The position numbers and the translations under genes were made by a program. DNA of 64,000 nucleotides from Alphaproteobacteria bacterium (lineage in GTDB: Bacteria > Pseudomonadota > Alphaproteobacteria > GCA-2731375): contig JADHTB010000002.1 in assembly GCA_016776605.1 (NCBI GenBank), positions 256,842 to 320,841 on the forward strand, given 5' to 3'. The notes beneath the pieces are model-generated. The model did not search any database, was not told the origin of the DNA, and worked only from the letters and a program-made list of their open reading frames with translations. Of the stretch, positions 19,469 to 29,359 are shown piece after piece; position 1 is the first letter of the stretch, and each line of letters starts with the position of its first letter.

Positions 19469-19544
19469 GGGCGGTTAGCTCAGATGGTAGAGCGTCTCGT
19501 TTACACCGAGAATGTCGGCGGTTCGATCCCGTCACCGCCCACCA
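19469..19544 (+). tRNA. tRNA-Val (anticodon UAC)
   Basis: A 76-base cloverleaf: acceptor stem GGGCGGT / ACCGCCC, D-arm TTAGCTCAGATGGTAGAGC, anticodon stem TCTCG / CGAGA with loop TTTACAC (anticodon TAC, reading GUA), T-arm GGCGG-TTCGATC-CCGTC, and an encoded 3' CCA. It stands alone between the corrinoid operon and mazG. The rest of 19370-19699 holds only the weak hairpin at 19400 and an AT-rich stretch before mazG. Confidence 0.97.
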
Positions 19545-19699
19545 TCTTCATCAAAGATGCGCGTTTTCGAACGGAACTGGATATATCTGTCCGGCCTGTG
19601 TGAGACAATGCTCGATTTTACATAATATACATTATCGGATAAAACAATAGCTAAGAGTTGCCATTGCGTGCTGGCTCCTGGACGCTATAGTCCCCGGCC

Positions 19700-20524
19700 A
19701 TGAGTGCCGATCTTAACAATCTGCCCCCCATGGAACGTCTGTTGGCGATCATGGCGCGCCTGCGCGATCCTGATGGCGGCTGCCCGTGGGACTTGGAACA
19801 AGATTTCGCCTCCATCGCGCCCTATACCATTGAAGAAGCCTACGAAGTCGCCGACGCCATCGCCCAGGGCGACATGGTCAATCTGCGTGGCGAATTGGGC
19901 GATCTGTTGTTGCAGGTGGTCTTCCATTCGCAAATGGCCGCCGAACAGGACGCGTTTGATTTTGCTGCCGTGGCAACCGCCATTTCCGACAAAATGATCA
20001 AACGGCACCCGCATGTCTTTGGCGTTGAGCAGTTTCGCAACGCCGCCACGCAAACCATTGCCTGGGAGGAACAAAAGGCGATTGAGCGGGCGCAGCTGGC
20101 GGTGGCGGAAGGACGCGGCGCATCCGCCCTGGATGGGGTGGCAAGCGCCCTGCCCGCCCTAACCCGCGCCCTGAAATTGCAAAAGCGCGCCGCCCGGGTT
20201 GGTTTCGATTGGCCCGATGTGGTCCCGGTGCTGGACAAAATTAACGAAGAAATGGCGGAATTGCGGGTCGAAATGGATGCCGACAATGCCCCTGGCATGG
20301 CCGACGAACTAGGCGATTTGATTTTCAGCATGGTCAATCTGGCCCGGCACTTGGAGATTGACCCGGAGGCCGCGTTACGGGCCGCCAGCAATAAGTTCGA
20401 GGGCCGTTTCCGCTATCTTGAGAGCGCCCTGACCGCCCAGGGCACAACACCGTCGGCGCTTGATATCGAGCAATTGGAAGAAGCCTGGGTGGACGCCAAA
20501 AAGCAAGAAAAAACAAAGAGCTAA
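19700..20524 (+). CDS. mazG: Nucleoside triphosphate pyrophosphohydrolase MazG
   Basis: 274 residues with two tandem MazG domains. The first has the metal-binding 'EEAYEVAD' and 'ELGDLLLQVVFHS', the second 'EEMAELRVE' and 'DELGDLIFSMVNLARH'. Hydrolyses (d)NTPs to monophosphate and pyrophosphate, cleaning aberrant nucleotides or affecting ppGpp-linked pools. Overlaps the convergent phosphatase gene by four bases at the stops. Confidence 0.95.
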   Translation: MSADLNNLPPMERLLAIMARLRDPDGGCPWDLEQDFASIAPYTIEEAYEVADAIAQGDMVNLRGELGDLLLQVVFHSQMAAEQDAFDFAAVATAISDKMIKRHPHVFGVEQFRNAATQTIAWEEQKAIERAQLAVAEGRGASALDGVASALPALTRALKLQKRAARVGFDWPDVVPVLDKINEEMAELRVEMDADNAPGMADELGDLIFSMVNLARHLEIDPEAALRAASNKFEGRFRYLESALTAQGTTPSALDIEQLEEAWVDAKKQEKTKS

Positions 20525-21345
20525 AGATCGTTCTTCATGCCAAATAAGCCCCCGCGTAAATCCTTCCAGGCGTCTTCTCCAACCGCCGCCAGCAAAGGCG
20601 AGGCATGGCTGATGACATTGATATCATAAGGACTGCCGTCCAGGCGGGCGGTGTGCCCGCCGGCTTCCGCCAACAGCAACTGCCCCGGCGCGTGGTCCCA
20701 TGGATTGGTGCGCAGATAAACGGCGTAATGTAACCTGCCTCGCAGCATCACTTGATATTCCAGGCCGGCGCAGTGCAAAACCAGCAACGGCCCCACCGCA
20801 TCGAAGTTTCGCGCCGCCGTGGCCGCCAGGTCCCTATCATAGCCGCTCAGATGCAGACAGCCGGAAAGACGTTCCAGGGCCGGGTCAGCGCCAAGGCTGA
20901 TTTGCTGGCCATCCAGATAGGCGCCGGAACCTTTCTCGGCCATGGCCATGACATCATGTACCGGATCATAGATCCAACCGCCGACCACCTCGCCCCTTAT
21001 GATCAGGGCCACCATGGTGGCGAACAGCGGCACACCGGCGGCATAATTAATGGTGCCGTCGATAGGATCAATCAGCCAGCAGGCCTCTTCGCCCTGCAAT
21101 GCCTGTAACAGGGCCGGATTTTCCGCGACGGCCTCTTCCCCAACCATGGTGCTGCCGGGCAACAGGGCCGAAAGGGCGCGATTTAAGGCCCGCTCTGTCT
21201 CCAGATCGGCAATGGTGACCAGATCGCCGGGGCTCTTCTCGGATATTTCGTGCGCCTGCAGACGCTGAAAACGCGACAAGGCCTCATCCCGGGCGGCCTG
21301 CTTTATGGCCTCGGCGACGGCGCTGGGATCAGGTAAAGCAATCAT
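20521..21345 (-). CDS. Inositol-monophosphatase family phosphatase
   Basis: 274 residues. The FIG superfamily metal site is complete: 'GDLVTIADLETE', 'GEEAV', 'WLIDPIDGTINYAAG' and 'NPWDHAPGQLLLAEAGG'. Members dephosphorylate inositol phosphates, 3'-phosphoadenosine phosphates or histidinol phosphate; the motifs here do not settle which. It lies just downstream of the groEL terminator and convergent with mazG. Confidence 0.88.
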   Translation of the reverse strand: MIALPDPSAVAEAIKQAARDEALSRFQRLQAHEISEKSPGDLVTIADLETERALNRALSALLPGSTMVGEEAVAENPALLQALQGEEACWLIDPIDGTINYAAGVPLFATMVALIIRGEVVGGWIYDPVHDVMAMAEKGSGAYLDGQQISLGADPALERLSGCLHLSGYDRDLAATAARNFDAVGPLLVLHCAGLEYQVMLRGRLHYAVYLRTNPWDHAPGQLLLAEAGGHTARLDGSPYDINVISHASPLLAAVGEDAWKDLRGGLFGMKNDL

Positions 21346-21366
21346 ACGGCGATGTGTCCTTATACG

Positions 21367-21393
21367 AAAAAGGGGCCGCCTACTGGCGACCCC
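21367..21393 (-). terminator. Rho-independent terminator of groESL
   Basis: On the minus strand a 9-bp stem (GGGGTCGCC / GGCGGCCCC, one G-U pair) with a 4-base loop is followed by five T. It lies 30 bases after the groEL stop. Confidence 0.8.
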
Positions 21394-21422
21394 TTCCCCT
21401 ACGCAACTATTTTATACACGAT

Positions 21423-23069
<1,647 letters not shown>

Positions 23070-23091
23070 TCAATGACAATCAAGCTGTCGT

Positions 23092-23379
23092 TTATTCAAT
23101 GACACCCATGATGTCGGATTCTTTCATAATGATGAGCTCTTCACCATCCAGCGTCACTTCAGTCCCGGCCCATTTGCCAAACAGGACACGGTTGCCCTTT
23201 TTGACGTCCAATGCCTGAATTTTGCCGTTCTCGCCACGGACGCCTGCACCCGCCTCAAGGACTTCTCCCTCCATCGGCTTTTCCTGCGCCGTGTCGGGGA
23301 TGATGATGCCACCGGCGGTCTTCTCTTCACTACTTAACCGGCGTACCAAAACGCGGTCATGCAACGGCCTGATTTTCAT
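23092..23379 (-). CDS. groES: 10-kDa co-chaperonin GroES
   Basis: 95 residues, normal length. '[15 protein letters not shown]' at the N-terminus, a mobile loop region ('[20 protein letters not shown]') and '[14 protein letters not shown]'. The ATG at 23379 has a strong GGAGGT ribosome-binding site; the ten extra upstream codons that stay open are not used. CIRCE and a promoter lie directly upstream. Confidence 0.98.
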   Translation of the reverse strand: MKIRPLHDRVLVRRLSSEEKTAGGIIIPDTAQEKPMEGEVLEAGAGVRGENGKIQALDVKKGNRVLFGKWAGTEVTLDGEELIIMKESDIMGVIE

Positions 23380-23425
23380 CAGATACCTCCAAAAATAGCT
23401 GTTGATCAAGGTTTCTCGGAACTTG

Positions 23426-23452
23426 TTAGCACTCTAATCAAGTGAGTGCCAA
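23426..23452. promoter_or_regulatory. CIRCE element (HrcA operator)
   Basis: TTAGCACTC, nine bases, GAGTGCCAA: matches the CIRCE consensus TTAGCACTC-N9-GAGTGCTAA with one mismatch. It starts just downstream of the groES -10 box, the classical place for HrcA repression that is relieved by heat. hrcA is not in the window. Confidence 0.95.
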
Positions 23453-23453
23453 C

Positions 23454-23482
23454 TATATAGGGTCGGCAAATTACACTGTCAA
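23454..23482 (-). promoter_or_regulatory. Sigma70 promoter of groESL
   Basis: On the minus strand TTGACA (23477-23482), 17 bases, TATATA (23454-23459). Both hexamers are at or near consensus with ideal spacing, and the CIRCE begins two bases downstream. Confidence 0.88.
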
Positions 23483-23713
23483 TACATAGCCCCGACAATC
23501 GCTTCGTAACGGCGGCGAAAGGTGAGTTTTCTTTTTCGTTCACGTTCCATTTCGGCACACTCCATGGAACTTCAGTGTCGAATTATCGTACGGTTTTGGT
23601 CCGGCAGTGGGGCTGCAATGCCGTAAGATGTTGAAAACCAACGATCGAGGTTGTTGGCATGATAATTGCGTTCTTATCTGGTAAGCAGAGGCCACAGTTT
23701 GGAGCGTATTACC
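23483..23713. other. Control region between groES and the small ORF
   Basis: 231 bases with no gene. It holds a dyad at 23551-23582 (TTCG..ACACT, spacer, AGTGTCGAA) and, 73 bases further on, a sigma54-type promoter at 23655. The arrangement resembles an enhancer-binding-protein site about 100-130 bases upstream of a sigma54 start site. The protein that would bind the dyad is unknown. Confidence 0.45.
23655..23669 (+). promoter_or_regulatory. Sigma54-type (-24/-12) promoter
   Basis: TGGCATGATAATTGC: the GG of the -24 box and the GC of the -12 box are exactly 10 bases apart, fitting the TGGCAyr-N4-TTGC consensus. The predicted start is near 23681, 33 bases before the small ORF at 23714. The nearby nitrogen genes (amtB-glnK downstream; ntrBC in the window) make nitrogen control plausible. 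Confidence 0.65.
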
Positions 23714-23818
23714 ATGCAAACAAGAACCCTTATAAATGCCATGAGCATGACGATACTGGTTTTACTGGCCGGCATTGCCGGGGTGGATCTGCCGGTGAAC
23801 CTGTTTGGCGCCTTCTAG
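23714..23818 (+). CDS. Small hydrophobic ORF (34 residues)
   Basis: Encodes a basic N-terminus (MQTRTLINA) and one hydrophobic helix ('MTILVLLAGIAG'), ending 'VDLPVNLFGAF'. A GGAG motif about 9 bases upstream of the ATG and the sigma54-type promoter 45 bases upstream suggest it is translated. It could be a single-pass membrane microprotein or a leader peptide for the LLM oxidoreductase gene 100 bases downstream. No family recognised. Confidence 0.5.
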   Translation: MQTRTLINAMSMTILVLLAGIAGVDLPVNLFGAF

Positions 23819-23918
23819 AATACGGCTAGGCCCGGCACCTTAATTTTGGCAACCGGACTGGACCCCGCCCCTTAAACGCGCTTCAATGTTCCCGGTACAT
23901 TGCGGCAAAAGCGGGGAT

Positions 23919-24770
23919 ATGGCGGTGGATATCGGGATTATGTCTTTCAATACGGATTATGGCATCCGGGCCGACCACATGGCCGTGGCGCTGGAAGACG
24001 CGGGCTATGAATCCTTCTGGGTACCGGAACATACCCATATTCCGGCCGACCGCCGCTCGCCCTATCCCGGTGGTGGCGACCTGCCGCGCCCTTATTACCA
24101 TATGGCGGATCCGTTTGTTTCCCTGGGCGTCGCGGCGGGGGTGACCAAACGCTTGAAGCTGGCGACCGGAATTTGTCTGGTGGTGGAGCGCGACCCCATC
24201 ACATTGGCCAAGGAAGTGGCAACATTGGACATGCTGTCGGATGGCCGCTTCCTGTTTGGTATCGGCGCCGGCTGGAACGCCGAGGAGATGGAGAACCATG
24301 GCACGAACTTCAAAACCCGCTTTAAGTTGATGAAGGAACAGATTGAAGCCATGCAGGTTATCTGGATCGAGGAACAGGCTAGTTATCACGGTGAGTTCAT
24401 TAATTTTGATAATATTATTTCCTATCCGAAGCCTGTCCAATTGCCTCACCCACCCATTATATTCGGCGGCGCCACGCCCCTGGCGCGCCAGCGCGTCGCC
24501 GATTTTTGTGACGGCTGGATGCCCATAGACGTGTTGTTGGATGATTTGCCCGAGGCAGTGGCGGATTTGCAACGCCGGGCCGAGGCTGCGGGGCGCGCAG
24601 CCAAATCCATCAGCGTTACCATGTTTGCCTTTGACGGCGCCGACGGTGACACTATTCTGCGTTACCAGGACCTTGGCATCGACCGGGTGGTTCTGGTGGC
24701 GCCACGGGCCCGTGACGACGCACTGGCATTCGTCGAGCGCTTTGCCGAAATGAACGCACGCGTCGCGTAA
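23919..24770 (+). CDS. LLM-class flavin-dependent oxidoreductase
   Basis: 283 residues. Luciferase-like monooxygenase TIM barrel: 'IGIMSFNTDYGI' at the N-terminus, 'GYESFWVPEHTHIP', 'LATGICLVVERDPITLAKEV', 'DGRFLFGIGAGWNAEEM' and 'PPIIFGGATPLARQRVADF'. It resembles the group often labelled F420-dependent, but nothing here shows F420 use and FMN is as likely. Substrate unknown. The ATG at 23919, where homology begins, is preferred over the ATG at 23886. It lies upstream of amtB in the same direction, 84 bases away. Confidence 0.85.
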   Translation: MAVDIGIMSFNTDYGIRADHMAVALEDAGYESFWVPEHTHIPADRRSPYPGGGDLPRPYYHMADPFVSLGVAAGVTKRLKLATGICLVVERDPITLAKEVATLDMLSDGRFLFGIGAGWNAEEMENHGTNFKTRFKLMKEQIEAMQVIWIEEQASYHGEFINFDNIISYPKPVQLPHPPIIFGGATPLARQRVADFCDGWMPIDVLLDDLPEAVADLQRRAEAAGRAAKSISVTMFAFDGADGDTILRYQDLGIDRVVLVAPRARDDALAFVERFAEMNARVA

Positions 24771-24854
24771 TTTTCCACTTGCCGAAAAAAATGCCATAAG
24801 CTGACCACTGATTCTATATTAGATGAACCAAAACTGAGTCCGATGGGGGAGACG

Positions 24855-26156
24855 ATGTACAAAAGGCTGTCCAGCGGCATGGCCGTGACCCTTGCTTTGC
24901 TATTGCTGAGCGATCCTGCGTCCGCGGGTGAAGCGGCGTTTAATGGCGCCGATACGGCCTGGATATTGATGTCCACGGCCCTGGTGCTCTTTATGACCCT
25001 GCCCGGTCTGGCATTGTTTTACGGTGGTCTGGTGCGGGCCAATAATGTCCTGTCCGTGCTGATGCATTGCTTCGCTATCGCTTGCCTGGCCTCGGTCCTG
25101 TGGCTGATCGGCGGTTATGCGCTGGCGTTCGGCGATGGCGGCGGCCTGCAGGCCTGGATCGGTGGGGCGGAGAAATGGTTCCTTCTGGGCATTGGGCCCG
25201 ATACCTTGTCCGGCAGCATCCCGGAAATTCTGTTCGTGATGTTCCAGATGACCTTCGCCATCATCACCCCCGCCCTGATCGTCGGCGCCTATGTGGAGCG
25301 GATAAAATTCAGCGCGGTAATGATATTTTCCGCAATATGGCTGGTGCTGGTCTATGCCCCGGTCTGCCATTGGGTATGGGGCGGCGGCTGGCTGGCTGAT
25401 ATGGGCGTGATGGATTTCGCGGGCGGCATCGTGGTGCATGTCACGGCCGGCTCCTCGGCCCTGTTGATGGCCAAAATGTTGGGTGGGCGGCGTGGCTTTC
25501 CAAAAGATGTGCGCCCGCCCCATAATCCCGGCATGACAATGATCGGCGCCGCGATGCTGTGGGTCGGTTGGTTCGGCTTCAATGCCGGCAGTGCCCTGGC
25601 GGCCGATGGCAGCGCCAGCATGGCCATGTTGGTGACGCATATCTCGGCTTCCGCCGGCGCCCTGACCTGGGCCATTCTGGAATGGCTGCGGTTTGGCAAG
25701 CCGTCGCTAATTGGCATCGTTACCGGTATGGTGGCCGGGCTGGCCACGATTACCCCCGCGTCGGGCTTTGTCGGACCGCTGGGGGCCTTGTGTATCGGCG
25801 TTGCCGCAGGGGTGGTTTGTCACTTCGCGGTCGAATGGGTGAAGCAGAAAATCCAGATTGACGACACCCTGGACGTCTTTGCCGTGCATGGTGTCGGCGG
25901 GGCGCTGGGCACATTATTGACGGCGGTTTTCGCCACCGTCGGCTTGGGCGGCGTGGGGCTGGCCGCAGGTACCTCCATGGGCCAGCAGTTCGGCATACAA
26001 TTGCTTGGTGTCGTCGCCGTGCTGGTCTGGTCGGTGGTGGTCAGCTACATCATCATCAAGGTGCTTGACGCGGTGGTTGGCCTGCGGGTCGACGAAGAAG
26101 ACGAGATTGTGGGCCTGGATCTGGTTGCCCATGGCGAACGCGGCTATGACCTTTGA
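24855..26156 (+). CDS. amtB: Ammonium transporter AmtB
   Basis: 433 residues: a signal-like N-terminus (residues 1-25) and 11 membrane segments. Amt hallmarks: 'DTAWILMSTALVLFMTLPGL', 'FYGGLVRANNVLSVLMHC', 'YAPVCHWVWGGGWL', 'FAGGIVVHVTAGSSALL' with the first pore histidine, and 'FAVHGVGGALGTLLTAVFA' with the second. Conducts NH4+/NH3 across the inner membrane. The ATG at 24855 has a GGGGGAG ribosome-binding site. Followed by glnK, whose product blocks the pore when nitrogen is ample. Confidence 0.96.
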   Translation: MYKRLSSGMAVTLALLLLSDPASAGEAAFNGADTAWILMSTALVLFMTLPGLALFYGGLVRANNVLSVLMHCFAIACLASVLWLIGGYALAFGDGGGLQAWIGGAEKWFLLGIGPDTLSGSIPEILFVMFQMTFAIITPALIVGAYVERIKFSAVMIFSAIWLVLVYAPVCHWVWGGGWLADMGVMDFAGGIVVHVTAGSSALLMAKMLGGRRGFPKDVRPPHNPGMTMIGAAMLWVGWFGFNAGSALAADGSASMAMLVTHISASAGALTWAILEWLRFGKPSLIGIVTGMVAGLATITPASGFVGPLGALCIGVAAGVVCHFAVEWVKQKIQIDDTLDVFAVHGVGGALGTLLTAVFATVGLGGVGLAAGTSMGQQFGIQLLGVVAVLVWSVVVSYIIIKVLDAVVGLRVDEEDEIVGLDLVAHGERGYDL

Positions 26157-26213
26157 TGGGACCTTTGATGGGCGGAGGTTGACTGCCCGAACAGCATTTA
26201 GGAGGCAAGGACA

Positions 26214-26552
26214 ATGAAACTGATTATCGCCGTGATAAAGCCGCACCGCCTGGATCAGGTTCGCGACGCCTTGACCGGCGTTGGCGTCCATGGCCTGACT
26301 GTATCGGAGGTGCGGGGATATGGCCGCCAGGGCGGTCACACAGAGATCTATCGCGGCGCGGAATATCAGGTTAATTTCGTGCCCAAGTTAAAATTGGAAG
26401 TCGCGGTTTCCAATGATCTTTGTGAACGGGTGGTGGAAGCCATACGCGAGGCGGCCAATAACAATCAGATCGGCGACGGCAAGATTTTCGTCTTGGATCT
26501 GGAACAGGCCACGCGCATACGAACCGGCGAGACAGATAACGAGGCGTTGTAA
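26214..26552 (+). CDS. glnK: PII signal protein GlnK
   Basis: 112 residues. The T-loop 'EIYRGAEYQVNFVPK' carries Y51, the uridylylation site, and the signatures 'RGYGRQGGHTE' and 'GDGKIFVLDLEQATRIRTGE' complete the 2-oxoglutarate/ATP site. Binds AmtB and relays nitrogen status to NtrB. AGGAGG ribosome-binding site; 57 bases after amtB and convergent with hflX (6-base gap). Confidence 0.96.
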   Translation: MKLIIAVIKPHRLDQVRDALTGVGVHGLTVSEVRGYGRQGGHTEIYRGAEYQVNFVPKLKLEVAVSNDLCERVVEAIREAANNNQIGDGKIFVLDLEQATRIRTGETDNEAL

Positions 26553-26558
26553 ACCGCT

Positions 26559-27998
26559 CTAAACGGCGCCTTCGGTGCTCAATTCCACCGCTTCCGCCGA
26601 CTTGACCAGTCCGTCGATCCACTCCAGCGGTGTTCCGAGGCGCTTTTCCAGGCGGCCGGCGTTGGCCGCGTCCAGTTTTACCACCAACCAGACGGTCTGT
26701 TCGTCGTCCCGCCGCTCGATAATTTCACCGACCTGATAGAGCCAGGCCAGGGTGGCCCCGTCCGCGTGCGGCAGGGCGACACGGATGGGGCGGTCATGCC
26801 GGCCGATCTGCTCGCCGATCAGGGCCAGCAATTGCTCGCAGCCCTCCCCGCTCAACGCGGAAACCGCCGCCGTCAGGGGCGAGCGCTCCGTCAGATTGGC
26901 GATCCGGCGGCGGTCATCGTCATCAGCCTGATCGATCTTGTTGAAAACCTCGATCATGCGCTCCCGCCGTGGGCCATCCACGCCCAGATCGGTCAGCACC
27001 GCTAACACATCCTGTTTCTGCGCCTCGCTATCGGGATGGACGATGTCGCGCACGTGAATGATTACATCGGCGCCCAGGACTTCTTCCAGCGTGGCACGGA
27101 ACGCGGCGACCAACTGGGTTGGCAGGGCGGAGATAAATCCCACTGTATCAGACAGGATGATCCGCCCGCCCCTGCCCGGCACCTCGACCGCCCGCATGGT
27201 GGGGTCAAGCGTCGCGAACAGCTGATCCTCGGCCATCACGGACGCGCCGGTCAGGCGGTTGAACAGAGTTGATTTTCCGGCGTTGGTGTAGCCGACCAGA
27301 GCGACAACGGGATAGGGCGCATCGCGGCGGGTCTTGCGGTGCAGCTCGCGCGTTCGCACCACGGCTTCCAGTTCACGGCGCAACCGCAGCACCCGCTCGT
27401 CGATCATACGCCGGTCAGACTCAATCTGGGTTTCACCGGGGCCGCCTACAGTACCAAGGCCGCCGCGTTGGCGTTCCAGATGGGTCCAGGAACGAACCAA
27501 CCGGCTGCGTTGATAGGTCAATTGCGCCAATTCGACCTGCAGCCGCCCTTCCTTGGTCTGGGCCCGGTCGGCAAAAATTTCAAGAATCAGGCCGGTACGG
27601 TCGATGACCTTACATTTCCAGGCGCGCTCTAGATTGCGCTGCTGGATTGGTGACAGAGCGGCATCCAGGATCGCCACCTCGATCTCTTCGGCGGCAATCA
27701 GCACGCCCAGTTCCGCCACCTTGCCGGTGCCGAACAAGGTTGCCGGACGGGGCCGGTTAACAGCAATCAGTTCGGCTGCGACAACGGTCAGGCCGATCGC
27801 ATCCGCCAGCCCGACGGCCTCGTCGAGTTGCGCTTGCGGCAATCGCCCAGCGCCATCGGTTTTGGCCTTAAGTTGTGGATGAACGATCAACGCCCGGCTG
27901 GCACCGCTATCCTGGTTGCCAGCGTCGTTTGCAGAACCGTCTGCAGAATCGTTTCTGGCGCCCTTTAGATCACTCTGTTCGTTATCCGTACCGACCAC
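26559..27998 (-). CDS. hflX: Ribosome-associated GTPase HflX
   Basis: 479 residues. N-terminal HflX domain ('RPATLFGTGKVAEL', 'AALSPIQQRNLERAW', 'RTGLILEIFADRAQTKEGRL') and glycine-rich 'LGTVGGPGETQIESDRR', then the G domain with 'GYTNAGKSTLFNRL', 'ATLDPT', 'DTVGFI' and 'FNKID'. HflX splits or rescues stalled ribosomes under stress. An N-terminal tail of about 35 low-complexity residues is extra. Two bases after hfq; the hfq-hflX pair is conserved. Confidence 0.95.
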   Translation of the reverse strand: MVGTDNEQSDLKGARNDSADGSANDAGNQDSGASRALIVHPQLKAKTDGAGRLPQAQLDEAVGLADAIGLTVVAAELIAVNRPRPATLFGTGKVAELGVLIAAEEIEVAILDAALSPIQQRNLERAWKCKVIDRTGLILEIFADRAQTKEGRLQVELAQLTYQRSRLVRSWTHLERQRGGLGTVGGPGETQIESDRRMIDERVLRLRRELEAVVRTRELHRKTRRDAPYPVVALVGYTNAGKSTLFNRLTGASVMAEDQLFATLDPTMRAVEVPGRGGRIILSDTVGFISALPTQLVAAFRATLEEVLGADVIIHVRDIVHPDSEAQKQDVLAVLTDLGVDGPRRERMIEVFNKIDQADDDDRRRIANLTERSPLTAAVSALSGEGCEQLLALIGEQIGRHDRPIRVALPHADGATLAWLYQVGEIIERRDDEQTVWLVVKLDAANAGRLEKRLGTPLEWIDGLVKSAEAVELSTEGAV

Positions 27999-28000
27999 GC

Positions 28001-28243
28001 CTATTCTTCATCCTCGGAAGCATCGTACAATTGAATTGGCTGGCCCGGCATCACCGTTGATATGGCATGTTTGTAGACCAACTGAATATGTCCATCGCGC
28101 CGCAGCAAGACACAAAAATTATCAAAGCCCGAAATAAAGCCCTGCAATTTTACGCCGTTGACTAAAAATACTGTTACCGGGCTTTTTACCTTGCGGACAT
28201 GATTAAGAAACACGTCCTGCACGTTTTGTTTTTCGTTCGCCAT
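28001..28243 (-). CDS. hfq: RNA chaperone Hfq
   Basis: 80 residues. Sm1 motif '[19 protein letters not shown]' and Sm2 '[11 protein letters not shown]' are intact. The hexameric ring promotes sRNA-mRNA pairing. The ATG at 28243 has GGAG 6 bases upstream and is preferred over the ATG four codons earlier, which contains that site. The acidic tail (DASEDEE) is typical of alphaproteobacteria. Confidence 0.97.
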   Translation of the reverse strand: MANEKQNVQDVFLNHVRKVKSPVTVFLVNGVKLQGFISGFDNFCVLLRRDGHIQLVYKHAISTVMPGQPIQLYDASEDEE

Positions 28244-28468
28244 GTTCGGCTCCATTTCGTTTTGCCTACCGCCGGTTTAAGAAAGGCAGGTTGGCATTTA
28301 GTTATTGGGATGCCCATTTGGCGCGCGCCTCTGCAGCATCCGAGAATTAAGATACAACACCATATGCCAATGTTGAAATCATTGACAAATCTGGTACCAG
28401 ATTACTTGTTACTTCAAATGGGGTTGATTGGCCAATTGGCAAGTCGATCAATTATCGCAAATTCGTGA

Positions 28469-29338
28469 TTAATCTGTTTCAAGCGTCTTTTCCGCCAAAA
28501 AATTCATGTATAATTGCCGCAGCCCCATCGTATGGCTACCCGGCCGACCGTTGCCCAAAACGGTTTCATCAATCCGCACGACCGGTAAAACAAAGGCGGT
28601 GGTCGACGTCAAAAATGCTTCCCGTGCCGATTTGGCCTCCGCCAAGGTAAAGGGCCTTTCTTCCACCGTCATATCCTGCGCCCTGGCCAAGGCGATCAAC
28701 CGGCGACGGGTAATACCGTTCAAAATGGCGTTTTCTACCGGTCTGGTGATCAGATGACCTTCGCTATTTATGATCCAGGCGTTGGTTGAGGCGCCTTCGG
28801 TGACAAAGCCGTCCTGGTCAACCTGCCAGGCCTCGAAAGCGCCCTGGACCCGCGCTGCCTGTTTGACCAGGACATTGGGTAACAGCGAGATGGATTTAAT
28901 GTCACAACGGTCCCAGCGAATGTCAGGTTGCGAGATTACGCCGACGCCTTCGGCAATAACTCTGGCTGACATGGGGGGCGTACGCCGGGCCGTTACCACC
29001 AGGGCGGGCGGGGTATCGGGGCTGGGAAATGGATGATCGCGCCGGGCCACGCCCCGGCTGATCTGGAGATATACAATGCCTTCGCGAAACCGGTTGCGGC
29101 GTGCGGTCTCCCGCAGCACGACGTTGAGGGCCGCGGCCGCCATGGGCATCCTGATCTGCAATTCCGACAATGAGCGCTGCAGACGCTCCATGTGCCATTC
29201 ACCATCGATCAACACGCCATTACGGACGGCGATCACCTCATAGACGCCATCGGAAAATTGATAACCGCGATCCTCAATATGGACGGTTGCCGCTCCATGC
29301 GGCAGATAACGTCCGTTTACATAGGCTATGCGGCTCAT
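28469..29338 (-). CDS. dat: Class IV aminotransferase (D-amino acid type)
   Basis: 289 residues. PLP fold type IV: 'HIEDRGYQFSDGVYEVI', the catalytic lysine K148 in 'CDIKSISLLPNVL', 'VTEGASTNAWII' and 'NGITRRRLIALA'. Interconverts D-alanine and D-glutamate via 2-oxo acids, or acts on branched-chain amino acids; the motifs fit D-amino acid transaminase best. Lies between trkH and hfq, as in Rhodospirillales. The 28256-28468 gap upstream of hfq shows no gene. Confidence 0.88.
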   Translation of the reverse strand: MSRIAYVNGRYLPHGAATVHIEDRGYQFSDGVYEVIAVRNGVLIDGEWHMERLQRSLSELQIRMPMAAAALNVVLRETARRNRFREGIVYLQISRGVARRDHPFPSPDTPPALVVTARRTPPMSARVIAEGVGVISQPDIRWDRCDIKSISLLPNVLVKQAARVQGAFEAWQVDQDGFVTEGASTNAWIINSEGHLITRPVENAILNGITRRRLIALARAQDMTVEERPFTLAEAKSAREAFLTSTTAFVLPVVRIDETVLGNGRPGSHTMGLRQLYMNFLAEKTLETD

Positions 29339-29359
29339 GGCAGACTCTCCTTCTTACGC

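Noticed and set aside
19469-19544. tRNA-Val as an attachment site of an integrated island
   Set aside because: No integrase gene and no direct repeat of the tRNA 3' end was seen in the window.
26553-26561. GCTCTA next to the hflX stop as another mobile-element end
   Set aside because: Only six bases match and no hairpin or second end is found nearby; chance is sufficient.
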